From contig CABUPM010000003.1 in NCBI GenBank assembly GCA_902493345.1, positions 1 to 57,347 of the forward strand: DNA of 57,347 bases. The letters are read 5' to 3'. Shown piece by piece: positions 8,527 through 17,014 of this stretch. The stretch comes from an uncultured Eubacteriales bacterium. GTDB lineage: Bacteria > Bacillota > Clostridia > Lachnospirales > Bianqueaceae. The notes beneath the pieces were generated by a model, which worked only from the letters and a program-made list of their open reading frames with translations, did no database searches and was not told the origin of the DNA. Each line of letters opens with the position of its first letter. The first letter of the stretch is position 1. The position numbers and the translations under genes were made by a program.

Positions 8527-8555
8527 TTGACAATAAGGCTTGGCTAGGCTATAAT
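8527..8555 (+). promoter_or_regulatory. Full-consensus sigma-A promoter for guaB
   Basis: TTGACA (8527-8532), 17 bases, TATAAT (8550-8555). The predicted leader is about 55 bases. It has a small CTGTT/AACAG hairpin ending against the AGGAGG site at 8601. Confidence 0.9.
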
Positions 8556-8615
8556 TTGAAGTTACAATGGATCATTAGTTTCTGTTCTTATTATACTAAC
8601 AGGAGGAATTTTGAA

Positions 8616-10124
8616 ATGGCTTATTACTACAGTGAACCGTCTCACACCTTTAGCGAGTATCTGTTGGTGCCGGGCTATTCATCGGAGAAGTGCATTCCCG
8701 CGAATGTGAGTCTCAAAACACCGGTTGTCAAATACCGTAAGGGTCAGGAAGAGTCGCCGATCACCATGAACATTCCTATGGTGTCCGCGATCATGCAGTC
8801 CGTATCTGGTGAGCGTATGGCTGTTGCGCTGGCAACGGAGGGTGGCATTTCTTTCATCTACGGCTCTCAGTCAATTGAGTCCGAGGCAGCGATGGTTGCA
8901 CATGTTAAGAGCTATAAGGCAGGTTTTGTGCATAGTGATTCTAATATTCGTCCCGATCAGACATTGGCCGACGTATTGGAGCTGAAGGAGAAGACCGGCC
9001 ACAGCACGATGGCGGTAACGGAGGATGGAACACCGGAGGGCAAGCTGGTGGGTATTCTGACAAGCCGTGACTACCGTGTGAGCCGTATGGATCCGTCAAC
9101 CAAGGTGTCGGAGATGATGACTCCGTTCGACGCGCTGGTTTACGCGCAGGAGGGCATCAGCCTCAAGGAGGCCAATGATGTGATCTGGGAGCATAAGCTG
9201 AATTCCCTGCCCATCATCGATAAGAATCAACGCCTGAAGTATTTTGTATTCCGTAAGGACTATTCTTCGCATAAGGAGAACCCGCTGGAGCTGCTGGACC
9301 AGCACAAGAGATATGTTGTAGGCGCGGGTATCAATACGCGGGATTATGCGGAACGAGTTCCGGCGCTGGTAGAGGCCGGCGCGGATGTTCTGTGCATTGA
9401 CTCTTCTGAGGGCTTCTCCGCATGGCAGAAGCAGACTCTGGACTTTATCCGAGGCAAGTACGGTGATACCGTCAAAGTGGGCGCAGGTAATGTTGTAGAC
9501 CGTGACGGATTCCGTTTCCTGGCAGAAGCCGGCGCGGATTTTGTCAAGGTAGGAATCGGCGGAGGTTCGATCTGTATTACACGTGAGACAAAGGGAATCG
9601 GACGCGGCCAGGCAACGGCTCTGATCGAGGTGTGTGCGGCCCGTGACGAATATTATAAGGAAACCGGCGTATATGTTCCGGTTTGCTCCGATGGCGGTAT
9701 CGTACATGATTACCATATTACGCTGGCGTTGGCAATGGGGGCGGACTTCGTAATGCTGGGACGTTACTTCTCCCGTTTTGACGAGAGCCCGACCGACCGT
9801 CTGATGATCAACGGCAATTATGTCAAGGAATATTGGGGCGAAGGTTCCAACCGCGCCAGAAACTGGCAGCGCTACGACATGGGCGGCGCCAAGAAGCTGT
9901 CCTTTGAGGAAGGTGTAGACTCTTATGTTCCTTATGCGGGAAGCCTTAAGGACAACGTAACAATGACGCTGAATAAGGTGCGTTCCACCATGTGCAACTG
10001 CGGAGCGCTTACTATTCCGGAGTTGCAGGAGAAGGCACGCCTGACACTGGTATCCGCGACCAGTATTGTTGAGGGCGGCGCACATGACGTTATCCTGAGA
10101 GACAACAGCAAAAACATCAAATAA
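8616..10124 (+). CDS. guaB: IMP dehydrogenase
   Basis: A 502-residue enzyme that oxidises IMP to XMP, the first committed step to guanine nucleotides. The catalytic loop is GIGGGSICITRETKGIGRGQ with Cys320. Two CBS domains occupy about residues 105-220 (HSTMAVTEDG, LNSLPIID) within the TIM barrel. The XMP-binding SDGGI and the MLGRYFSR segment follow. I chose ATG 8616 because AGGAGG sits ten bases upstream; the in-frame extension to 8511 overlaps the promoter. It is monocistronic, with a terminator at 10147, and divergent from pyrB. Confidence 0.96.
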   Translation: MAYYYSEPSHTFSEYLLVPGYSSEKCIPANVSLKTPVVKYRKGQEESPITMNIPMVSAIMQSVSGERMAVALATEGGISFIYGSQSIESEAAMVAHVKSYKAGFVHSDSNIRPDQTLADVLELKEKTGHSTMAVTEDGTPEGKLVGILTSRDYRVSRMDPSTKVSEMMTPFDALVYAQEGISLKEANDVIWEHKLNSLPIIDKNQRLKYFVFRKDYSSHKENPLELLDQHKRYVVGAGINTRDYAERVPALVEAGADVLCIDSSEGFSAWQKQTLDFIRGKYGDTVKVGAGNVVDRDGFRFLAEAGADFVKVGIGGGSICITRETKGIGRGQATALIEVCAARDEYYKETGVYVPVCSDGGIVHDYHITLALAMGADFVMLGRYFSRFDESPTDRLMINGNYVKEYWGEGSNRARNWQRYDMGGAKKLSFEEGVDSYVPYAGSLKDNVTMTLNKVRSTMCNCGALTIPELQEKARLTLVSATSIVEGGAHDVILRDNSKNIK

Positions 10125-10146
10125 AATAGGCATGAGATGACAAGAC

Positions 10147-10182
10147 AGAACAGTGCGATACAAAGTCGTGCTGTTCTTTTTT
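10147..10182 (+). terminator. Rho-independent terminator of guaB
   Basis: AGAACAG...CTGTTCT stem of 12 bp with two wobble or mismatch positions, followed by a run of T. Confidence 0.85.
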
Positions 10183-10258
10183 GTACCCTAATGTCAGGTG
10201 AGCTTTCCAAAGAGGCAATTGACTTTTCGGAAATTATACGGATTCCCTCGGGGGCGTA

Positions 10259-10267
10259 TGATATAAT
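10259..10267 (+). promoter_or_regulatory. Extended -10 promoter for the lipoprotein gene
   Basis: TG at 10259, one base, then TATAAT (10262-10267). No good -35 is seen at 17 bases. Confidence 0.55.
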
Positions 10268-10304
10268 TATCATGTGTTTTACACCAGGAGAGAAAGAGAG
10301 TGAG

Positions 10305-11477
10305 ATGTTTATGAATATCAGAAAAAGATCATTGGCAGCGGTTCTGATGGCGGCGATTCTGCTGCTCTCGTTTGCGGCATGCAGCAGCGCCAAAGTTGAT
10401 ACGGGAAACAGCAGTACCAATAACAGCAGTGTGCCTGACAGCAGCAAGGAGAACAGCCAGGCGGACGCTGTCAGCACGGAGGACAGCAGCCTTCCGGAGG
10501 AGAGCAGTGAGCGGGAGGAGGATCCGGAAAAGGGTATCAAAATAACACAGACAGAGGCCAAAGCGGTCGAATTGGAAAAGTACGAGACGGCGGATTTCAG
10601 CATGACGATCCCCAAAGGGTGGACCGTAACGACTGGTGGAGCTTATATCAATACATATATTGGTGTGACCGATCCCAATGATACGCGTAATACTATGTTT
10701 GTCGTCCTGAAAATGGAGCCGCTGCTGCATTGTCAGGAAGGAAAGGATGCGTGGCAGACGCTGTACAACAACGGAGATACCACGCTTGCCTTATTTGCGC
10801 AGGCACCGGTACTGGAAGAGCCGTCAACGGAAGGCTTTTATAAGATTATGTATCCGGATTTTACGGTAACGGAGAGATTTGAAGCGACCAATGGGTACGG
10901 CGTATTTGCGCTGGGTGATGAGATCCTGCGCGCGACCTTCAGCGATTCTGCGGGGGAGGGCGAGGGAATCTTTACCGCGAGTATTGTTGACTTCGGCAGC
11001 TTTGCGATTTCGGACGGAACACTCATCGGCTATCAGCTTCAGACCGTGGACGGGGGCTATTATATGGCATACGATGTGATAGGGATTACCGCGGCGAAGG
11101 ACACTCTGATTGAGTGGGCCGATGTATTGAGTCAGTGCCTGAACAGTCTGGAGTTTTCACAGAGCTTTATCAACGCGACTATTCAGGCGAGTGATGATCA
11201 GCTCGCGTTATCGAGACAGATCAGTCAGAATTTTAATGAGACGATGGATGGACTCATGGATTCCTGGGAGAAGCGCAACAGAAGTTGGGACATCATGAGC
11301 CAGAAGCAGAGTGACGCTATACTGGGCTATGAACGGGTATACGATACAGAGACCAATGAAATATACCGCGCGACCAACGGATTTACGGATGTCTATGATG
11401 GACAGCGGTACCAGTCGGTCACGGACGATAACATGTATGGAGAAGCCATCAGCGGATATATTGAAAAGATGGACTGA
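10305..11477 (+). CDS. Secreted lipoprotein with Ser/Glu-rich linker, unknown function
   Basis: About 390 residues. The N-terminus is a lipoprotein signal: basic MNIRKRS, a hydrophobic core, and lipobox FAAC, so the mature protein should be lipid-anchored outside the cell. A low-complexity Ser/Glu/Asp stretch of about 50 residues follows, then a folded domain of about 300 residues beginning near YETADFSMTIPKGWTV. That opening (short strand, 'IPKGW') is common in extracytoplasmic PsbP-like or stress-type domains, but I do not recognise the family. The start is either 10305 or 10311; GAGAGTGAG precedes both. It is monocistronic and flanked by terminators. Confidence 0.75.
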   Translation: MFMNIRKRSLAAVLMAAILLLSFAACSSAKVDTGNSSTNNSSVPDSSKENSQADAVSTEDSSLPEESSEREEDPEKGIKITQTEAKAVELEKYETADFSMTIPKGWTVTTGGAYINTYIGVTDPNDTRNTMFVVLKMEPLLHCQEGKDAWQTLYNNGDTTLALFAQAPVLEEPSTEGFYKIMYPDFTVTERFEATNGYGVFALGDEILRATFSDSAGEGEGIFTASIVDFGSFAISDGTLIGYQLQTVDGGYYMAYDVIGITAAKDTLIEWADVLSQCLNSLEFSQSFINATIQASDDQLALSRQISQNFNETMDGLMDSWEKRNRSWDIMSQKQSDAILGYERVYDTETNEIYRATNGFTDVYDGQRYQSVTDDNMYGEAISGYIEKMD

Positions 11478-11490
11478 GTATAGTAGATAG

Positions 11491-11544
11491 AATCAAAAAC
11501 AGCACATAATTTTACCCACCTAAAATTATGTGCTGTTTTTGATT
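11491..11544. terminator. 24-bp perfect inverted-repeat terminator
   Basis: Arms 11491-11514 and 11521-11544 are perfect, with a 6-base loop. The A and T tracts at the stem base allow termination on either strand. Confidence 0.85.
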
Positions 11545-11582
11545 TGAAAAAGAAAGTATAACTAAAATGTGTACTTTTGAAA

Positions 11583-11949
11583 TACACAGGAGAAGTGGCT
11601 GAGAGCTGGCCTTTTGATTATGAACTAAGCTATTCGTTTTGCTTATTCAGACCTGACAGTTTCCGGTGACATGGTTTCTGTCACAGTGAAAAATATCGGA
11701 CAATACGTGGGTAAGGAGATTGTACGGCTTTATGTAGAAGCGCCACAGGACGGACTGCAGACCGATTCGGGAATTGAAGGGCTTCCAGAAGTTGATTCTA
11801 CAGCCGGATGAGAACCGGAGTCTTACCTTTATGCTGGATGAGCGAAGCTTCGCCGGTTGGCAGGCATGAAGGGCGGTGTGCAGCCGGGCATGCTGGAAAT
11901 GGCCAATGGGCATTACTTGCGTGGTATATGGAAAATGATAATAGGATGA
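11583..11949 (+). pseudogene. Decayed C-terminal fragment of a GH3 beta-glycosidase
   Basis: No intact gene lies between 11477 and 12113, but translating in shifting frames recovers the end of a GH3 enzyme in correct order. First comes PFDYELSYS (family PFGYGLSYT). A frame change leads to FAYSDLTVSGDMVSV and GQYVGKEIVRLYVEAPQDG. A second change leads to ELKGFQKLILQPDE and RSLTFMLDERSFAGW. A third leads to GVQPGMLEMANG before a stop at 11947. This is the fibronectin-III-like C-terminal domain of GH3. At least three frameshifts are needed and about 600 upstream residues are missing, so this is a relic. A clean terminator follows it. Confidence 0.85.
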
Positions 11950-11959
11950 GAGAACTATG

Positions 11960-12005
11960 AAAAGGAACTCTGCGTTTTCCCGATGAACCGCAGAGTTCCT
12001 TTTTG
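11960..12005 (+). terminator. Terminator downstream of the GH3 relic
   Basis: AAAAGGAACTCTGCG pairs perfectly with CGCAGAGTTCCTTTT (15 bp), followed by T residues. It is probably the original GH3 terminator. Confidence 0.85.
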
Positions 12006-12040
12006 TATGACTCAGATAAGGAAAATAATAAAAATCCTTA

Positions 12041-12069
12041 TTTCAATTTTACGCAAAATATGATATGCT
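12041..12069 (+). promoter_or_regulatory. Putative promoter for the esterase operon
   Basis: TTTCAA (12041), 17 bases, TATGCT (12064-12069), with TG one base before the -10. Confidence 0.45.
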
Positions 12070-12112
12070 GTTTAAGAGGTACAACGATTTATAGATATAG
12101 GGGGGAACATCA

Positions 12113-13126
12113 ATGGAATGGTACTTTACCACGCATACGACGTTTGGCGAGTTGTTCGCGCAGCCGGAGTGCAGGGAAATCGCAGAGTATTTTATATATT
12201 CCCATGGGCCGCGCAGGCTGCAGGACGAAATGACTTTGCAGGATCAAAAGAAAAAGAATCCGAATCGGAATATTGATTCTATGTGTGACGGGGTCAATCA
12301 TCTGTTGGATAAGGTGCGGCAGGGAGTCCCGCTGACGTGGGATTTCTGGAGCCAGGAGGAACGGGACAAGGATCCGGACAAACAGAACACCAAGCTGTTT
12401 TATTTTCCGGCAGATTCCGGAGCCCAGCGCAGACCTTTCGTGATGATCTGCGCAGGCGGGGGATATACGTCCGTGTGCTCGATGTTCGAGGGCTTTACTA
12501 CGGCGCGCCGCCTGAATCAGCTGGGGTATACAGCGTTTGTATTAAACTATCGTGTCGGCCGAGAGGGACTGCTGCCGGATCCCATAGATGATCTGGCGGA
12601 GGCGATTCGTTTTGTGTTGGCGCATGCCGATACCTTCGGAGTCGTCGGCACAGGCTATGCGGTGGCCGGATTTTCGGCAGGAGGGCATTTGGTAGCAGAG
12701 TGGGGGACGGAGAATGTGGGCTATGCGCATTATGGTCTGCCGAAGCCGGGGGCTTTGTTCCCGGTGTATCCCGTGATCAATATGGAACCGGTTGCGCAGC
12801 GAAGCGGTGGCGGAATGAAGGATTCGATGGAGGGAGACGGTGAGGCAACCGATAAATACTCTGTGCAGAAGCATGTTTGGGCAGGGTATCCGCCAACCTT
12901 CGGCGTACACTGCGAGGATGATCCGGCTGTGCCGTATCAGCACAGTGTGATGCTGCAGGAGGCACTGGAGAAGTGCGGAGTGCCCCATAAGCTGAAACTG
13001 GGAAAGGTCGGCGGTCATGGAATCGGAGAAGGACGCGGCAGCGATGTCGAGGGATGGATCGATGAAGCCGTCGAGTTTTGGAGAGAACAAAATATGGAGG
13101 GAACGGAACATGGAGCAGGAGTTTGA
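12113..13126 (+). CDS. Alpha/beta-hydrolase, probable carbohydrate esterase
   Basis: A 337-residue serine hydrolase without a signal peptide. An oxyanion-type motif GGGYTS lies near residue 115. The nucleophile elbow is GFSAGGH, the acid is in HCEDDPAVP, and the base His is in GGHGIG, giving the full triad in the right order. The fold resembles the acetyl-esterase/BD-FAE group often found with hemicellulose and pectin enzymes. An N-terminal extension of about 100 residues precedes the hydrolase core. The ATG follows GGGGGGAA. Its end overlaps the GH106-like gene by 17 bases, so the two form an operon. It probably deacylates substituted oligosaccharides inside the cell; the actual ester is unknown. 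Confidence 0.75.
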   Translation: MEWYFTTHTTFGELFAQPECREIAEYFIYSHGPRRLQDEMTLQDQKKKNPNRNIDSMCDGVNHLLDKVRQGVPLTWDFWSQEERDKDPDKQNTKLFYFPADSGAQRRPFVMICAGGGYTSVCSMFEGFTTARRLNQLGYTAFVLNYRVGREGLLPDPIDDLAEAIRFVLAHADTFGVVGTGYAVAGFSAGGHLVAEWGTENVGYAHYGLPKPGALFPVYPVINMEPVAQRSGGGMKDSMEGDGEATDKYSVQKHVWAGYPPTFGVHCEDDPAVPYQHSVMLQEALEKCGVPHKLKLGKVGGHGIGEGRGSDVEGWIDEAVEFWREQNMEGTEHGAGV

Positions 13127-14972
13127 GAAGCAGTTTGAGAATCCGGACAGTCAGTTCCGCGGCGCGCCTTTTTGGGCGTGGAATTGTAAGCTGGACAAGG
13201 AGATGATGACCCGCCAGATCGAATATTTTAAGGAAATGGGATTGGGCGGATTTCATATGCATTGCCGGACGGGTCTGGATACCCCGTATATGAGCGAGGA
13301 ATATCTGGAAGTGGTAAAGGCATGCGTGGAAAAGGCCAAGCAGGAGAAGATGTACGCCTGGCTGTACGATGAGGACCGGTGGCCCTCCGGCGCCGCGGGC
13401 GGGCTTGTGACCAAGGACCGGCAGTACCGGGCACGGTATCTGGTATTCTGCCCATGGAAGCAGGAAGAGATGCCGCCGAGCCATCAGACGCATGGCTCCA
13501 GCATGCGCCATCTGGCGCAGCAGGGCAATGGAAAGCTGCTGGCGAGGTATCAGGTTCAGATTCAGGACGGAGTGCTGAAGTCTTATAAAAGGCTGAGTGA
13601 GGGGGAGGAGATCCCTTGCGGAGGACAGACCTGGTATGTCTATGAAGAGATTGCGCCGGACAGCGGATGGTTTAACGATCAGGCCTATTTGGACACATTG
13701 AACCCCAAGGCAGTAGAACGCTTTATTGAAGAGACACATGAAGCCTATTACCGTGCGGTCGGAGAGGAATTCGGCAAGACGGTTCCGGCAATCTTTACCG
13801 ATGAGCCGCAGTTTGCGCATAAGACCTCTCTGGGATTCGCGGAAGAAAAGAAGTACTGTATCCTGCCGTTTACTGACGACTTTGAGGAAAGCTACAGAAA
13901 ACAGTATGGGACGGAGTTCTTAGATACACTGCCGGAAGTGTTCTGGGAAAATCCGGACGGACAGGTGTCCAAGGCGCGGTATCTTTTCCATGACCACATT
14001 GCGCAGCGCTTCGCGGAGGCTTTTGCGGATACGTTGGGTAAATGGTGTGAAGAACATGGGATTATGCTTACGGGGCATATGATGGCGGAAGGAACGCTGG
14101 GATCCCAGACGGGAGCCCTGGGCGAGGCAATGCGGTCCTATAGGAGCTTTCAGCAGCCAGGCATCGACATGCTGAGCGATAAGCGGGAGTATTCCACAGC
14201 CAAACAGGCGCAGAGCGCGGTGCATCAGTATGGTCGGAAAGGGATAACAAGCGAGCTGTACGGTGTGACCAACTGGGATTTTGACTTCCGGGGCCACAAA
14301 TTGCAGGGGGACTGGCAGGCGGCTCTCGGTGTAACGCTCCGCGTACATCACCTAGCCTGGGCCAGCATGGCGGGAGAAGCAAAGCGGGATTACCCGGCGT
14401 CGATCTTCTATCAGTCGCCATGGTACAAGGAGTATCCGTATATTGAGGATCATTTCGCAAGAGTCAACACGGCGCTGCGCAGCGGCAAACCGGAAGTCCA
14501 TATCGGTGTCATCCATCCGGTGGAGAGCATGTGGCTCCTGTGGGGGCCGCAGGAGCAGACGGCAGCGGCCAGAGAGCAGCTGGAAGAACAGTTTGATGAG
14601 ACGGTGCATTGGCTGCTGCTGTCTCAGCTGGATTTTGATTTTATCGCAGAGTCCCTGCTGCCGGAGTTAAACCATGGACAGGTGGGAGACCGATTCCAGG
14701 TAGGTGAGATGGTCTATGACACCGTACTGGTGCCGGGATGCCTGACTATGCGGCGCAGCACGCTGGAGAGGCTGAAGGCTTTCCGTAAGGCAGGCGGTAA
14801 GGTAGTGTTTATGGGAGCGCCTGCCAAGTATGTGGATGCGGAACCGTCCGAGGAAGTGAGAGAATTCGCGGCAGAGTGCGAAATGAACTTCTCGAAGCGA
14901 TGGAGGATGTGCGGCAGATCAGCATTCATACCGCGGACGGACGGATGGCAGATCGATATCTGTATCAGATGA
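13110..14972 (+). CDS. GH106-like glycoside hydrolase, N-terminal part (frameshifted)
   Basis: This reading frame holds the first roughly 590 genuine residues of a large glycoside hydrolase of the GH106 type (alpha-L-rhamnosidase related). It begins FRGAPFWAWN with GLGGFHMHCRTGLDTPY and AWLYDEDRWPSG, the hallmark opening of that clan. No signal peptide is visible. The true frame is lost near 14880; the last about 31 codons of this frame are read out of frame. Adding one A to the AAA run at 14881-14883 joins it to the next entry, giving about 1,021 residues, normal for the family. RBS is GGAGGG before ATG 13110. The role is inferred as release of rhamnose from rhamnogalacturonan oligomers. Confidence 0.8.
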   Translation: MEQEFEKQFENPDSQFRGAPFWAWNCKLDKEMMTRQIEYFKEMGLGGFHMHCRTGLDTPYMSEEYLEVVKACVEKAKQEKMYAWLYDEDRWPSGAAGGLVTKDRQYRARYLVFCPWKQEEMPPSHQTHGSSMRHLAQQGNGKLLARYQVQIQDGVLKSYKRLSEGEEIPCGGQTWYVYEEIAPDSGWFNDQAYLDTLNPKAVERFIEETHEAYYRAVGEEFGKTVPAIFTDEPQFAHKTSLGFAEEKKYCILPFTDDFEESYRKQYGTEFLDTLPEVFWENPDGQVSKARYLFHDHIAQRFAEAFADTLGKWCEEHGIMLTGHMMAEGTLGSQTGALGEAMRSYRSFQQPGIDMLSDKREYSTAKQAQSAVHQYGRKGITSELYGVTNWDFDFRGHKLQGDWQAALGVTLRVHHLAWASMAGEAKRDYPASIFYQSPWYKEYPYIEDHFARVNTALRSGKPEVHIGVIHPVESMWLLWGPQEQTAAAREQLEEQFDETVHWLLLSQLDFDFIAESLLPELNHGQVGDRFQVGEMVYDTVLVPGCLTMRRSTLERLKAFRKAGGKVVFMGAPAKYVDAEPSEEVREFAAECEMNFSKRWRMCGRSAFIPRTDGWQIDICIR

Positions 14973-16174
14973 GAGATGACGCAGATGGCAAATGGCTCTT
15001 TATCGCGCAGGGACTGCGGGAGGACAATATCGATGTGCCGCAGGCACGCCGCCTGACGATCCGTTTGAAGGGAGAGTATGCGGTGGAAGAGTATGATACG
15101 CTGCATGGGACACATCATCCGCTGAATGCTGAGATTCAGGACGGATATACCGTACTTGTACGGGAGATGAGCGATCATGACAGCCTGCTTCTCCGTTTGA
15201 CGCCAGGCAAAGCGTCCTCCGGACAGGAGGTGGCCCGGGAGCCGCAGTATATCCGGGTGCAGAAGCCATGGGGAAGGATGCCGATAACGTTGTCCGAGCC
15301 CAATGTGCTGCTGTTGGATATGGCGGAGGCTTCTCTGGATGGTGAGGAGTGGGCCGAAAAGGAAGAAGTACTGCGGATTGATAACATTTTGCGGCAGAGA
15401 CTGGGATTCCCGCTGAAAATGGAAGCATTCGCGCAGCCCTGGACGAGAGCCAAGGAAAAGGCGCAGCATACATTGAGTCTTCGGTATACGGTGGACAGTG
15501 CGGTTGAGGTGCCGAATGCGTATCTTGCCGTCGAGAAGCCGGAAGACTGCACGATTGCCTGGAACGGAGAAGAGATTGACAATACCCCGGTGGGCTATTA
15601 CACCGACGCGTCGATTCAGACAGTGCCTCTGGGAACCATTCGCAAGGGAGAAAACATCCTACAGATCGAGATGCCATATAAGACGGAGACCAATGTGGAG
15701 TGGTGCTATATCCTGGGAGACTTTGGCGTGCAGGTGGCTGGAGATCATGCTACGGTCACGGAGCCGGTACGCGAACTCTACTTTGGAGACTGGACGGTGC
15801 AGGGGCTGCCCTTCTACGGAGGCAATGTGACATACCATACAGAAGTAACCGGCAACGGGGAAGAGTGTCTGCTGCAGGTGTCCAAATACCGGAATCCGCT
15901 CTTAAGTGTCGAGGTGGACGGGCATCCGGCCGGAAAGTTGGCGTTTGCGCCATACAAGCTGTCGCTAGGTAAGCTTGAAGGAACACATTCGCTGGATATT
16001 ACGGCGTATGGCAACAGAGTCAACAGTTTCGGTACGGTGCATCTGTGTGACGAGAAGGTAACCTGGTTCGGACCGATGGCGTGGAGGTCAGCCGGAGAGA
16101 GCTGGAGCTATGAATACCAGCTGCGACGGACAGGCGTTTTGAGCGCGCCGGTGCTGTATCTGGAGAAAAAATAA
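14876..16174 (+). CDS. GH106-like glycoside hydrolase, C-terminal part (frameshifted)
   Basis: This continues the preceding protein after a one-base shift. Genuine residues begin NELLEAMEDVRQISIHTADG and run about 430 residues to LYLEKK. The content is beta-rich: the segments DGKWLFIAQ, RYTVDSAVEVPNAYLAVE and KGENILQIEMPYKTETNVEW look like the accessory jelly-roll domains of GH106-type enzymes. The nominal GTG at 14876 has no ribosome site, so this is not an independent gene. It overlaps the previous frame by 97 bases. It is either a natural frameshift (gene inactive, or two polypeptides) or an assembly indel. Confidence 0.8.
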   Translation: MRNELLEAMEDVRQISIHTADGRMADRYLYQMRDDADGKWLFIAQGLREDNIDVPQARRLTIRLKGEYAVEEYDTLHGTHHPLNAEIQDGYTVLVREMSDHDSLLLRLTPGKASSGQEVAREPQYIRVQKPWGRMPITLSEPNVLLLDMAEASLDGEEWAEKEEVLRIDNILRQRLGFPLKMEAFAQPWTRAKEKAQHTLSLRYTVDSAVEVPNAYLAVEKPEDCTIAWNGEEIDNTPVGYYTDASIQTVPLGTIRKGENILQIEMPYKTETNVEWCYILGDFGVQVAGDHATVTEPVRELYFGDWTVQGLPFYGGNVTYHTEVTGNGEECLLQVSKYRNPLLSVEVDGHPAGKLAFAPYKLSLGKLEGTHSLDITAYGNRVNSFGTVHLCDEKVTWFGPMAWRSAGESWSYEYQLRRTGVLSAPVLYLEKK

Positions 16175-16179
16175 GAGTG

Positions 16180-16223
16180 AAAATGGAGCCGGACGAGGTA
16201 AAATGCGTTCGGTTCCATTTTTT
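16180..16223 (+). terminator. Terminator after the esterase-GH106 operon
   Basis: A 16-bp stem (14 matches) AAAATGGAGCCGGACG with CGTTCGGTTCCATTTT, followed by T residues. Confidence 0.8.
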
Positions 16224-16269
16224 ACGGGAGAAGTTTTACATATTGTTCATAAAATAACCATTGAAACCA

Positions 16270-16278
16270 TGCTATAAT
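16270..16278 (+). promoter_or_regulatory. Extended -10 promoter for the ABC transporter
   Basis: TG (16270), one base, TATAAT (16273-16278); no convincing -35. Confidence 0.55.
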
Positions 16279-16312
16279 AGAAAGGGGAAAAGACACAAGA
16301 GGGGGAAGGATC

Positions 16313-17014
16313 ATGAGCTTTATTGAACTTGAAAATGTGTATAAGCGCTATAGGATGGGCGATATCACAATCGAGGCATCCAGCGGAATGTCCTTTGAGA
16401 TCGAGCAAAGAGAGCTTGCGATCATTGTAGGTCCCAGCGGATCGGGTAAAACAACGATTCTGAACATATTAGGCGGGATGGACACCTGCGATGAGGGCCG
16501 GATTGTGATTGACGGCAAAGAGATCCAGGGATATGACAGAAAACAGCTCATGCAGTACAGGAGACAGGATATCGGATTTGTATTTCAGTTCTATAATCTG
16601 ATTCCGAATCTGACAGCCAGTGAGAATGTAGAGCTGGCGGCACAGATCTCAAAGCACTATATTCCGGCAGCGGAAATCCTGAAGAAAGTAGGACTGGGAG
16701 AGCGGCTGGATAATTTCCCGGCACAGCTGTCCGGCGGAGAGCAGCAGCGTGTGGCCATTGCCAGAGCGCTGGCCAAGGAGCCAAAGCTTTTATTATGCGA
16801 TGAACCGACCGGCGCACTGGATTACAACACCGGCAAAAAGATTCTGAAGCTTCTGCAGGATACCTGCCGGGAACAGAATATGACCGTTGTGATTGTAACC
16901 CATAATACCGCGATTACGCCGATGGCAGACCGGGTGATACATATGCGAAACGGTGCGGTGACAGAGGTAGAGGTCAATGCGCATCCGAGACCTGTGGAGG
17001 AGATCGAATGGTAA
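16313..17014 (+). CDS. ABC transporter ATP-binding protein (MacB/LolD type)
   Basis: A 233-residue ATPase that powers the FtsX-type permease encoded next. Walker A is GPSGSGKTT, the Q-loop region is FVFQFYNLIPNLTA, the signature is LSGGEQQRVAIARAL, Walker B is LLLCDEPTGALD, and the switch histidine is in VIVTHN. These are the features of the MacB/LolD/FtsE class, which usually drives mechanotransmission or peptide and lipid extrusion rather than nutrient import. RBS GGGGGAAGG. The permease ATG lies inside its last codons (7-base overlap), so the stoichiometry is probably coupled. Confidence 0.93.
   Translation: MSFIELENVYKRYRMGDITIEASSGMSFEIEQRELAIIVGPSGSGKTTILNILGGMDTCDEGRIVIDGKEIQGYDRKQLMQYRRQDIGFVFQFYNLIPNLTASENVELAAQISKHYIPAAEILKKVGLGERLDNFPAQLSGGEQQRVAIARALAKEPKLLLCDEPTGALDYNTGKKILKLLQDTCREQNMTVVIVTHNTAITPMADRVIHMRNGAVTEVEVNAHPRPVEEIEW

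Noticed and set aside
8556..8615. Purine riboswitch in the guaB leader
   Set aside because: Only about 55 bases with one weak hairpin; no purine aptamer core is possible.
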